From Gallionella sp. (lineage in GTDB: Bacteria > Pseudomonadota > Gammaproteobacteria > Burkholderiales > Gallionellaceae): DNA of 19,132 nucleotides. The notes beneath the pieces are model-generated. The model was not told the origin of the DNA. It did no database searches and worked only from the letters and a program-made list of their open reading frames with translations. Shown in pieces: positions 6,355 through 14,200 of this stretch. Made by a program: the position numbers and the translations under genes. Position 1 is the stretch's first letter; each line of letters starts with the position of its first letter. The DNA lies in the NCBI GenBank assembly GCA_024654105.1, contig JANLID010000419.1:1-19132 (forward strand). The letters are read 5' to 3'.

Positions 6355-7998
6355 ATGTTTTCCTTGCTCAATGCCTTTGGCGAAAAACCGGATCATCCCA
6401 TGTCCGACGTGAAGGAGGCCATGAAGCTGCTGGCCGATTTGCCGAAGGACAACGCCTTCAAGGCGCTGGAAGAAATCACCTTCTGGCTGACCTCAATTAA
6501 GGATGCGCAAGGTTTCCGCTCCGAGGTGCGTGCCGACATCGTCATGCTGCTGGATGAAACCGGACAACCGCTGGATGCGGAGCTGCTGCGCCTGTACCTG
6601 AATGAACCACATTTGCAGGACTTTCATGGATTGCGTTTGTGGCAAGCGATACACAGTTTTGCGCGCGCTCTGACTGAAGCCTATTCAGCATGCATCAACC
6701 AGTATCAGCAAGCGGAGAAAAAATCCTGGGAACTCAAGGAAAACCTGCCGCTTGTCTGCGTCAGGCTATTGCGTGCCACAGCCGAGCAAATGAAGCTGGA
6801 ATTGATGCGATATGTGGAGATTGAGCAGCCGGCCTGGGATCAGATGTACAGTTGCTACAATTTCGCCGAAGCCAATCAGATCGCCGATGCGATGGTTTTC
6901 CCTTACCCGAAGCATGCCATCCATACCAGTCCGCAAAGAGAGCTGGTGCGGGCACTGGTGCTTTACATGTCTTCCCCAGGCACATTGGCGCCGGATCAGA
7001 TTGAGGTAAGTTACCGCATTGCCGGTCGTTTGGTCAGCTTCTTCGATTTTAAGGCAGCGCCTGATCCTGATTGTACTTATGTTATCGATTTATCCAGACC
7101 CGGTGCGCCCGCGAATGTGGGTGGCAATCTCCTGGGAACGCCAACCATGCGTTTTTTTGGCACAGTCAAGGCCGTTCCCGCCGTAGAAAAAATCATCCAC
7201 CAGAATGAGCATGATTTTGCCGAACCGGAGCGGCGCTTCGGCAACGAGTTCACTCCGGCAGGCAAACTCACCGTGCTAAAACATCTGCTGACGTACTGGG
7301 GCAGAAATCCGCCGCACCGTCATCAGGAGCGCAAAGGTATCAGCGCCGCCATCGATGTGACCCACGGCTTCAAAGCCATCAGCCAACTGGTTACGCGCGT
7401 CGACATAGACAGCATGGTTAATCTTTCCGAGAAAGATATGACTGTATTGAAAAACATATCCGGAATTGGGCTGACTGCCGATGACGACGTCGAATACGTC
7501 ACTGAAGAATGGCCTGTTCTGGATATAAGCGTTGACGGGATTGGCTGCACAATCCCGAAGGCGGCTGGCCACTGGGTAAAAATCGGTGATCTGTGCGGCC
7601 TCAAGGCCAAAAACAGCCAGTTATGGTGGGTTGGCATGATTCGCCGGCTAAAAACCGACCCCCAGGATATCGTGCATGCGGGGGTCGAAGTTCTTGCCAA
7701 AAAACCCTTGTCGGTATGGTTACGCACCCTCGGTAAAGGCGCCGAAAAGGTATCCAACTGGGAAAGCAGTTCCGGCTCTTTCGAATACGATTATTTTCCG
7801 GCCATCCTGTTACCAGGTGCTTATAATTCTTATGTAAACGCCACGATGCTAATCGAGTCGGGCAGCTTTGTGCTGGACAGCATCTACCAGGTGATGATGG
7901 GAGAAAAGAGCCGGGAAATAAAACTTACCGGCCTGCTGGCGGAGGGTGAGGACTATGAACAGGTAAGTTTCGAGTGGCTTAATCCCGAGCAAGGTTGA
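6355..7998 (+). CDS. PilZ-like domain protein, probable cyclic-di-GMP receptor
   Basis: A 547-residue protein with no signal peptide. Residues about 1-300 are mostly helical and match no domain I can name. Residues about 320-455 look like a PilZ beta-barrel: RHQER at 322-326 fits the RxxxR motif, DISVDG at 390-395 fits (D/N)xSxxG, and the flanks WVKIGDLCGL and WWVGMIRRLK resemble later PilZ strands. The gap between the two motifs (about 64 residues) is longer than the usual 20-30, implying an insertion. If functional it would bind cyclic di-GMP and change the N-terminal domain. The start at 6355 has a poor ribosome-binding site, and a leader frame ends 8 bases upstream. Stated as inference; no profile search was possible. 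Confidence 0.75.
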   Translation: MFSLLNAFGEKPDHPMSDVKEAMKLLADLPKDNAFKALEEITFWLTSIKDAQGFRSEVRADIVMLLDETGQPLDAELLRLYLNEPHLQDFHGLRLWQAIHSFARALTEAYSACINQYQQAEKKSWELKENLPLVCVRLLRATAEQMKLELMRYVEIEQPAWDQMYSCYNFAEANQIADAMVFPYPKHAIHTSPQRELVRALVLYMSSPGTLAPDQIEVSYRIAGRLVSFFDFKAAPDPDCTYVIDLSRPGAPANVGGNLLGTPTMRFFGTVKAVPAVEKIIHQNEHDFAEPERRFGNEFTPAGKLTVLKHLLTYWGRNPPHRHQERKGISAAIDVTHGFKAISQLVTRVDIDSMVNLSEKDMTVLKNISGIGLTADDDVEYVTEEWPVLDISVDGIGCTIPKAAGHWVKIGDLCGLKAKNSQLWWVGMIRRLKTDPQDIVHAGVEVLAKKPLSVWLRTLGKGAEKVSNWESSSGSFEYDYFPAILLPGAYNSYVNATMLIESGSFVLDSIYQVMMGEKSREIKLTGLLAEGEDYEQVSFEWLNPEQG

Positions 7999-8036
7999 GT
8001 GCCAGTTTTGTCATTTCGTCATAATGCGGAACCAGG

Positions 8037-8399
8037 TCAAGGACCGCTACCTTTGCAGCCCCTGTCACTGAATGAGCAGGTGTTATCCTGAATATGGCCT
8101 TTGTAATGGTCTTCAAATGCACGGCAAATGTCCGGCTTGAAAAGCCACCGATTATCGGGTGTGGTAAAACGCTTCGCCTCTACCGGAAATTCCTGCTTCT
8201 GGTAAACCTCGATAATCTGCACCTCGTCTGGTTTTATATCATTCCGGTGCAAATATTCCACCAAGCCGCAAATCGTATCCGAGAAATAGGAATTGTATTC
8301 CTCACTTCCTTCAAGGATGCGAATCCTGGCTTCATAGGTATAGGGTAAGCTCTTGTCGTATTTTGATTTCGGGCCAAGTATTTTTTCAAATAAACCCAT
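8037..8399 (-). CDS. Conserved-looking hypothetical protein, cysteine-containing tail
   Basis: A 120-residue soluble protein not recognised as any family. It starts MGLFEKILGPKSKYD and has a mixed alpha/beta middle (YFSDTICGLVEYLHRNDI, then VQIIEVYQKQEFPVE). The tail has three cysteines (C95, C109 and C116, the last two in NTCSFSDRGC) that could bind metal or form disulfides. The start at 8399 follows AAGGAG at seven bases, a good ribosome-binding site; the in-frame ATG at 8420 lacks one. It lies 92 bases downstream of the DUF2784 gene on the same strand and converges on the PilZ-like gene with a 38-base gap that shows no clear terminator. Confidence 0.75.
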   Translation of the reverse strand: MGLFEKILGPKSKYDKSLPYTYEARIRILEGSEEYNSYFSDTICGLVEYLHRNDIKPDEVQIIEVYQKQEFPVEAKRFTTPDNRWLFKPDICRAFEDHYKGHIQDNTCSFSDRGCKGSGP

Positions 8400-8491
8400 G
8401 ACTACTCTCCTTGAAAACAACGGTCAGGTTCAATGATGTCACTCCGGGAAGCAAATGTATTTCGGCAGCACAGAAATGGTCAATCGCCGAT

Positions 8492-8890
8492 TCAAATTTT
8501 TTTGTTCCGTGGATGTTCCGGCGGTACGAGCAGCCAGACAACCAGCACCAGTATTCCAAATGTGGTGTAGGCAACCGTAAAAATCCAAGGATCAAAATCA
8601 TAGAACAGAATCTCATGCAGCCAGTGCTGGATAAAAGAGCTCGAGTAGGTCTCGCCGCCCGCTGCTTCTCTTGATCGACTCTCCCATACGGTCAGCGGGC
8701 ACACCATGCCAAGCCATGACTCTGCTATCACGAAACCGATTGCCGCAAGGTGTGCCAACCTGAACCGCAAATTTCTGACCCAGCACCAATGCCGATACTT
8801 TCCAAGCAGCACTGCCGCCAGCCCCAGAACTACAAACGCCACAAAAATTGCGTGGGTGACAAGAATGAGATCGGCCAAGAACAGGTGCAT
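8492..8890 (-). CDS. DUF2784 family membrane protein
   Basis: A 132-residue inner-membrane protein with hydrophobic segments at about 5-28, 45-64 and 102-124. It has family hallmarks of DUF2784: ESWLGMVCPLTVWE in the second half of the membrane region and, later, SFIQHWLHEILFYD with a preceding glycine-rich AAGGETY. The function of the family is unknown. The cysteine in MVCPLT and the histidine in HWLH are the conserved polar residues I would watch. The start at 8890 is the first Met of the hydrophobic N-terminus, with a weak ribosome-binding site. It may share a transcript with the downstream 120-residue gene. Confident on family, no claim on role. Confidence 0.88.
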   Translation of the reverse strand: MHLFLADLILVTHAIFVAFVVLGLAAVLLGKYRHWCWVRNLRFRLAHLAAIGFVIAESWLGMVCPLTVWESRSREAAGGETYSSSFIQHWLHEILFYDFDPWIFTVAYTTFGILVLVVWLLVPPEHPRNKKI

Positions 8891-9141
8891 GATCGTTCAA
8901 TCTTTCAAATGAGCCAGAAAATGCGGTGTAGCCAAACCTGACCTCCCCTCGGTTTTTCGTCTTCCAAGAGGCGTGGCTCATGCTACCAGTTTTTCCTGAG
9001 CAAGAAACGTGGCACACACAGGAAACAGCGCGAACGCTCTGCACTGCCGGGCATGATGATCCATCAGGACGGCAACACGCCAGCGCAAATCGGCGAGACA
9101 ATGCCAATATGAAAACGATCACCAGGAAAAGTTGATACGTG
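8891..9141. other. Intergenic region between DUF2784 and the Hen1-like gene
   Basis: These 251 bases separate divergent genes and must hold both promoters. I see no clear sigma-70 box pair, hairpin or tRNA. A 50-codon plus-strand frame starting at an ATG near 8981 and ending at 9136 reads as low-quality protein and is not called. Confidence 0.5.
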
Positions 9142-9756
9142 ATGACCACACCCTTGCACCAGGAACGTCTGGACAGCGTGGTGCGCGAACTGCTCGACAG
9201 CGGCGCGAGCCGCGTCATCGATCTAGGCTGCGGTCACGGTGAGTTATTACTGGCGTTGCGCGCGCATGGGCAATTCGAGCATCTGCTCGGCATCGACATT
9301 GACCAGCGCGCCCTGGCAAGCGCACGGTTGACTCTGGGCTTTGACCTGTTCACACCCGGTGAGCGGCTGGCGGTGCGCTACGGCTCCTTCGAGGAAGCAT
9401 ATCCGCATCTGGGCGGCTTTGACGCCGCCGTGATGCTGGAAACGATCGAGCACATCGAACCCGGCCGCCTGCCAAGAGTGGAGCGTGCGGTGTTCGGCAT
9501 GATGCGGCCTCGCACCGTACTGATAACTACACCTAACCGGGAATACAACATCCTGCATGGCATGCCCCCGGGGCAGCGTCGCCATCCCGGCCACCGCTTC
9601 GAATGGACTCGGACGCAGTTCCAGCTCTGGTGTGCGGGCGTTGCCGAGCGCAATGGCTACACGGTTTGCTTTGCCGACATCGGGCCGGTGGATGCCTTGC
9701 GTGGCAGTTCCACCCAGATGGCGCGATTTACGGCAAACAGCGAGCAAGGACTGTAA
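9142..9756 (+). CDS. Hen1-like RNA 3'-terminal ribose 2'-O-methyltransferase (stand-alone domain)
   Basis: A 204-residue class I SAM-dependent methyltransferase. SAM-binding motif I is VIDLGCGHGE (about 25-34), and the acidic motif II is LGIDID. The Hen1-specific catalytic metal site is present: E100, E103 and H104 in MLETIEHIEP and H151 in HPGHRFEW, with spacing like that of bacterial Hen1. Hen1 methylates the 2'-OH of an RNA 3' terminal nucleotide; in bacteria it normally has an extra N-terminal domain and works with the repair ligase Pnkp. Here only the methyltransferase domain is present, and no Pnkp gene lies in this window. The start is ATG at 9142; GTG at 9139 is possible, and AGGA lies rather far upstream. 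Confidence 0.85.
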   Translation: MTTPLHQERLDSVVRELLDSGASRVIDLGCGHGELLLALRAHGQFEHLLGIDIDQRALASARLTLGFDLFTPGERLAVRYGSFEEAYPHLGGFDAAVMLETIEHIEPGRLPRVERAVFGMMRPRTVLITTPNREYNILHGMPPGQRRHPGHRFEWTRTQFQLWCAGVAERNGYTVCFADIGPVDALRGSSTQMARFTANSEQGL

Positions 9757-9803
9757 AAACGCCCATTGGAGCAGCGGTTTTTTTGCTACTCAATTCGTAA
9801 CCT
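9757..9803. terminator. Probable bidirectional terminator between hen1-like gene and sodB
   Basis: AAAAACGC (9757-9764) and GCGGTTTTT pair with one bulge around a short loop, leaving an A-run on the left and a T-run on the right. An overlapping stem GAGCAGC/GCTACTC with one mismatch is also possible. Position between two convergent genes supports termination in both directions. Stem quality is modest. Confidence 0.4.
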
Positions 9804-9829
9804 TCAACCATTACTGTTCAAAACAGTCA

Positions 9830-10414
9830 TCACGCGAAATTCTTCGCCGCGAAATCCCAGTTCACCAGATTATTCAGGAAAGTCTCGACATACCTGGGGC
9901 GCAAATTACGATAATCAATATAGTAAGCGTGCTCCCACACATCCACGCACAGCAGCGCACGGTCGCCGGTGGTGAGCGGCGTACCGGCAGCGCCCATGTT
10001 GACGATGTCCAGGCTGCCGTCGGCCTTCTTTACCAGCCAGGTCCAGCCGGAACCGAAATTGCCCACGGCGGAAGTCTGGAACGCTTTTTTGAAGTCATCA
10101 AAGCTGCCCCACTTCCTGTTGATTGCCTCCGCCAGCGCGCCGCTGGGTGCGCCGCCGCCGTTCGGTTTCATGCAGTTCCAGAAGAAGCTGTGGTTCCACA
10201 CCTGTGCGGCATTGTTGTAAAGGCCGCCGGCAGGAGCCTTCCTGACGATGGCTTCCAGCGCAAGGTTCTCGTATTCGGTGCCCTTGATCAGGTTGTTGAG
10301 GTTGGTGACATAGGCCTGATGGTGCTTGCCATAGTGGTATTCGAATGTCTCATTCGACATGTGCGGTTGCAGCGCGTCCATCGCGTAGGGTAATGCGGGC
10401 AGGGTATGTTCCAT
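9830..10414 (-). CDS. sodB: Iron superoxide dismutase
   Basis: A 194-residue Fe/Mn-type superoxide dismutase, normal length, no signal peptide, so cytoplasmic. It converts superoxide to hydrogen peroxide and oxygen. Metal ligands are H27 (FEYHYGKHHQAYV), H75 (VWNHSFFW), D158 and H162 (DVWEHAYYIDY). Q71 in AAQVWNH is the iron-type active-site glutamine, so sodB rather than sodA. The start ATG has a strong AAGGAGA site seven bases upstream. The upstream sequence on its strand includes TGATAATTATTTACC, a partial Fur-like half-site that I do not call as a box. A 60-base hairpin repeat lies about 65 bases upstream. It converges with the Hen1-like gene. Confidence 0.95.
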   Translation of the reverse strand: MEHTLPALPYAMDALQPHMSNETFEYHYGKHHQAYVTNLNNLIKGTEYENLALEAIVRKAPAGGLYNNAAQVWNHSFFWNCMKPNGGGAPSGALAEAINRKWGSFDDFKKAFQTSAVGNFGSGWTWLVKKADGSLDIVNMGAAGTPLTTGDRALLCVDVWEHAYYIDYRNLRPRYVETFLNNLVNWDFAAKNFA

Positions 10415-10478
10415 TTTCGGTCTCCTTCTAGAAAGTAAACTTCGGTTGGTAAATAATTATCAAAAAAATCGCCTCTCT

Positions 10479-10538
10479 TGTAGGTGCGAATTCATTTGCA
10501 TATGGCATATTGTTCGTGCGAATGAATTCGCACCTACA
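10479..10538. repeat. 60-bp palindromic repeat, REP-like
   Basis: The arms TGTAGGTGCGAATTCATT (10479-10496) and AATGAATTCGCACCTACA (10521-10538) are perfect 18-base inverted repeats. After one mismatch three more bases pair (GCA/TGC), and the loop itself contains ATATGGCATAT, another palindrome. It lies between the divergent sodB and Mut7-C genes and has no T-run. From memory, similar TAGGTGCGAATTCATT hairpins occur dispersed in proteobacterial genomes, so I expect a multi-copy element; only one copy is in this window. Confidence 0.8.
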
Positions 10539-10602
10539 GAACCGCCAACTGTTTTTTTCCAGGTTTATGGCTCCAGTATTCTGCAAAGTGTAACATGACG
10601 CC

Positions 10603-11109
10603 ATGACTGTCCTGCCCGGCTTCCTGTGCGATGAAATGCTCGGCCGGCTGTGCCGCTACCTGCGCGCCGCCGGATACGACGCGCTTTTGGCCAACGGCGG
10701 CCGCAGCGATGCCGAACTGCTGCGGCAGTGCCGCGAGGAAGGGCGCTACTTCCTGACGCAGGACCATCTGGCACAGGAGCACAAGGCGGCGCGCGGCGTG
10801 GCGCTGCTGCTGCCGCAGGGTGATCTCGACCGGCTCGCCGCCGCGCTCGGCGCGCACTTCAGGCTCGACTGGCTCAGCCACGCCTTTACCCGCTGCCTGG
10901 AGGACAACACGCCGCTGGTTGCGGCAGACGCCGCGGCGCTGGCGCGCGCCCCGGCCGATGCGCTCAGGCCGGATGAGCCGCTGTGCCATTGCCCGGCGTG
11001 CGGGCGGGTTTACTGGCGCGGCTCGCACTACAAGCGCATGCGCGCAAAACTCGAAGCATGGCAGTCGGCTAAAAGAGAGGCATCTGCCCCGCCCGTGACG
11101 GCGGTCTGA
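10603..11109 (+). CDS. Mut7-C RNase domain protein
   Basis: A 168-residue protein of the Mut7-C family (PIN-like fold, formerly DUF82) found in archaea and bacteria. The PIN-like part has the opening CDEMLGRLCRYLRAAGYD with D10, D36 in RSDAELL and LTQD at 51-54. The C-terminal zinc-ribbon part has FTRCLEDNTPL and CHCPACGRVYWRGSHYKRM. In the usual family pattern I recall CLxCN at the first knuckle; here the second cysteine is Asp (D101), while C98, C128, C130 and C133 remain. RNase activity and target are inferred from the family only. The start has a weak ribosome-binding site. It lies next to the sodB promoter region and converges on addA. Confidence 0.85.
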   Translation: MTVLPGFLCDEMLGRLCRYLRAAGYDALLANGGRSDAELLRQCREEGRYFLTQDHLAQEHKAARGVALLLPQGDLDRLAAALGAHFRLDWLSHAFTRCLEDNTPLVAADAAALARAPADALRPDEPLCHCPACGRVYWRGSHYKRMRAKLEAWQSAKREASAPPVTAV

Positions 11110-11245
11110 AACTATCGATATCGAGCGGCATATGCTCGCGGTTCAGACCGAGCCGTTCGCGCTTCGCACTCTCGAAGCGCCCCTCGATCTGCAATGTGGC
11201 GTCACGGCCTTTGCTACTTCGTGTTTCACGGCGAGAATCCTGTAA
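11069..11245 (-). pseudogene. Possible fragment of a radical SAM (PA0069-like) gene
   Basis: Between two stops on the minus strand lies a 58-codon frame with no good start. It contains SSKGRDATLQIEGRFESAKR, which recalls the N-terminal KGRGAxxxxxGRFE signature of PA0069/Rv2578c radical SAM proteins. The rest (RLGLNREHMPLD and GQMPLF at the end) does not match that family, and no radical SAM CxxxCxxC motif follows. It overlaps the 3' end of the Mut7-C gene. The same bases form several hairpins, so the coding look may be accidental. Low confidence. Confidence 0.25.
11093..11207. repeat. 115-bp multi-hairpin element 3' of the Mut7-C gene
   Basis: Nested perfect inverted arms are visible: CCGTGACG (11093-11100) with CGTCACGG (11200-11207); CGGTCTGAA (11102-11110) with TTCAGACCG (11142-11150); CGAGC (11122-11126) with GCTCG (11134-11138); GCGCTTCG (11159-11166) with CGAAGCGC (11173-11180). 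Together they fold into an outer stem with two branches. No T-run follows on either strand. It could be a mobile palindromic repeat, a structured RNA or a poor terminator between convergent genes. Positions 11208-11299 hold nothing else that I recognise. Confidence 0.5.
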
Positions 11246-11299
11246 TCAAAATCAGTACCGCCGGGCTACCCACGGCAAAGTTGCTTTGCGGAAATCTCT

Positions 11300-14200
11300 C
11301 TACACCTCGCTCAACGCCCCGTCCGCAAACACCAACGCACAGCGCACCGTCTTGCCCGCATACACGGCCTGCATCGCGCAGCGGTATTCCTGCATCTGTG
11401 CGCGGTAACGCGCGGCATCTTCGCTGTCGCCCAGTTTGTAGTCCAGCACCCATACTTCGTCGTCGAATTCCACCAGCCGGTCGATGCGCTTCAGTTCGCC
11501 GCGCGAATTAACGTAAGGCATTTCGTTGCAGGCGACACGGTATTGCCGCGCATCAAAGAAGCGCGCGAGGTGCGGCGAGGCGAGCAGGTGTTGGGCTTGC
11601 TGCCAGAGTGATCCCATTTCTGCGGAGGGAATGGCGAGGCGGTGTTGGAGCTCATGCTCATTCGTCGCACCACCCTCCGCGAGCTGTTGCAGCAACGTGT
11701 GCAGCCAGATGCCGCGCTGCTGTTGTGCCGTGTTGCGCGCGATGTGTTTTCCGGTGGGTATGATGGGTGGCAAGGCTGCTTCCTTTTCATCGCCCTGCCT
11801 CTCTTTTTTTGAGGAAGGTACAGCCTTGTGCGGCTGGTTCGGCTGCTCACTCACCACTGCCGCGATGCGGTCGTACCACGATGGCGCTTTCTTCTTTTCT
11901 TCCTTGTCTTCGCCCTTGCTGTTACCGCTGACGATGAGCGCTTGCTGCGCGCGGGTCATGGCGACGTAGAGCAGATTCATCTCTTCGCGTGCCTGTTGCG
12001 CGGCATCCTGTTCAAACAGCGGTGCGCGTTGCTTGCCGCGCGAGGCCTGGTCGGCATACAGGGAGAAGTGCAGCGGTTGCGGCTCGTGCGTCGGCCAATC
12101 AAGCAGCACATCGTTGCCTTCCTTGTTCTTCTTTTCCGCGTTCGCATCCAGCAGCCAGACGATGGGCGCTTCCAGCCCTTTCGCTTCGTGCACGGTATAG
12201 ATGCGCACCGCGTCGCCCGCCGTGCCGAGCTTGCCTTCGTCCGGCGCGTCGTCTGTGCTGTCGCGCAATTCGCGCAGCTCTTGCAGGAAGCGCGGCAGGC
12301 TGGGGTAACGCCCGGCATCCACGGAGAGCGCGATCTCCATGAACGCGTGCAGGTTGGCGGCGACCTTGGCGCGCATCTCGGGCGGCAGAACGGCGCTGTA
12401 ACGCGCCAGCACGTCGCCCTCGAAATAGATACGGTCGAGCAGGTCATGTACCGGGAGCTTGTCGGCGAGCGCGAGCCAGCGTTGCAACAGTTCGGCTGCG
12501 CGTTGCAATGCGGGCGATGGTGTCTCCAGATTCTGCAAGCGAGACCACCAGCTACTACCCCCACCCCAGCCCTCCCCCCGCGAGGGGGAGGGAGTGGTTT
12601 GTGTGAGCCGCACCAAATCCGCATCGCTGCACGCGAAGACCGGCGTGCGCAGCACTTGTGCCAGCGCGAGATCGGCGAAGGGGGTGATGAGGAACATCAG
12701 CAGCGCCTGCACGTCTTCCGCTTCCAGCGTGTCGAGCAGGCCACCGCGCCGCGAGCTGATGAACGGAATGTGGCGCGCGCGCAAGGCTGCCTCGTACACC
12801 GCGAGATGGGTGCGGCTGCGCACCAGCACCATGATGTCGCCATAGCAGGCACGGCGATGTTTGCCTTTCTCGTTTACTGACCAGTCGCTGACGATAATTT
12901 GCAGCAGGTCGGCAAACTGCACGGCTTCCTTGTGGCGCGCGCCCTCCTCGGCTTCATCTCTCGGCGTGGTGAGTGGATCGCGCAAGACCAGCGGTGCATC
13001 CTCTGCCGTTTCTTTCTTGTTTTGCTCGGCCGTTGCCAACGGCAGCACCGCCACATGGCCAGGCAAGTCGGTATGCTCGGCGGTGTGTGGCGCGAAATCC
13101 ACGAAGCCTTCCGGATGGCCGACGAATACGGCATTCACCGCATCCAGCACGGCAGGCGCGTTGCGCCGGGTGTGGTTGTTGTGCAGCTCGTGCGCCGCGA
13201 AATGTTCTTTCAGGTATTCGCGCGCCACGCCAAACAGCCGCGCATCGGCACGGCGGAAGCGGTAGATGGATTGCTTGGGGTCGCCGACGACGAACACCGT
13301 GGGCTGCGACTCCACCGCCACCGCCGCATCGAACCACGCGCGCAATATCTGCCATTGCAGCGGGTTGGTGTCCTGGAACTCGTCCAGCAATACATGACGG
13401 TAGCGGCTGTCGAGTTTGTACTGCATGGTCTCGGCGTGTTCGCTGCTTTGCAGCAAACGGCACAGTTGCCATTCCAGATCGGAGAAATCCATCTGCTGTT
13501 TTTGCGCCTTGAGCGCCTGATAGCGTTCGAGCAGCGCCACGCCGCAATGCAGCACGGCTTCGTTGAGACGATACGCCTGCTGCTCGGCGAGCGTGTCGCG
13601 CACTTCTTGCAGACTGCCGAACAATACATCACGCGTAACCAGGAAAGATTCTGCGTCCTGTTTTTTGGTTGGCTTGAAACTGCGCGGTTCGTCCGCCTGG
13701 GTGAACAGCAATGGCTGCACTGTGATAAAGCACGTCCCTGGCTCCGCATCCGTCCACGCACGCTCCAGTTCGCTCGCCTTGTTCATCTGTGTGTCTGTGC
13801 CGTTGCCCGCCAGTTGATGCACAAAAGCAAAAAACACCTCTTCACTATCGCCGCACATGCCCCAGTCGGCGACCGGGTCGAACTCCATGTCCACGGCGAG
13901 GTCGGCGCGCAGATTATCCAGCGCGAACGACAAGATATCCTGCTGCCCTTGGGTATAAGCCCACCACTCGGCGCGCTTGGCAAGGAAATTGAACAACAGC
14001 TTGCGCGTGTTGAACAGACCGCATTCGCCGAACAGCCATTGCATGTGCTGCGCTTCAACTCCATCCGGCTGCTTGCGCATCTGCTCCAGCAATTCTTCCC
14101 ACGCTTCTTCCTGCTCGCTGCCCGCGCGCTCCAGCAGCGCCATGCCCTGCATCACGCCGGCGTTCAGCGGCGCGCGCCGCATGACTTGCATGAACCAGCC

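Noticed and set aside
8981..9136. 50-codon plus-strand frame just before the Hen1-like gene
   Set aside because: Only a partial ribosome-binding site, and the polar, compositionally odd translation does not look like a natural protein.
8613..9218. Minus-strand 201-codon frame over DUF2784 and the Hen1-like gene start
   Set aside because: It overlaps two genes with clear family signatures, one on each strand, and reads as low-quality Ser/Arg-rich protein.
10452..10466. Fur-like half-site upstream of sodB (TGATAATTATTTACC)
   Set aside because: Only the left half matches the consensus well; the right half has too many mismatches to call a box.
11828..12880. Plus-strand 350-codon frame opposite addA
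   Set aside because: Antisense frame caused by high GC; addA helicase motifs run through the same bases.
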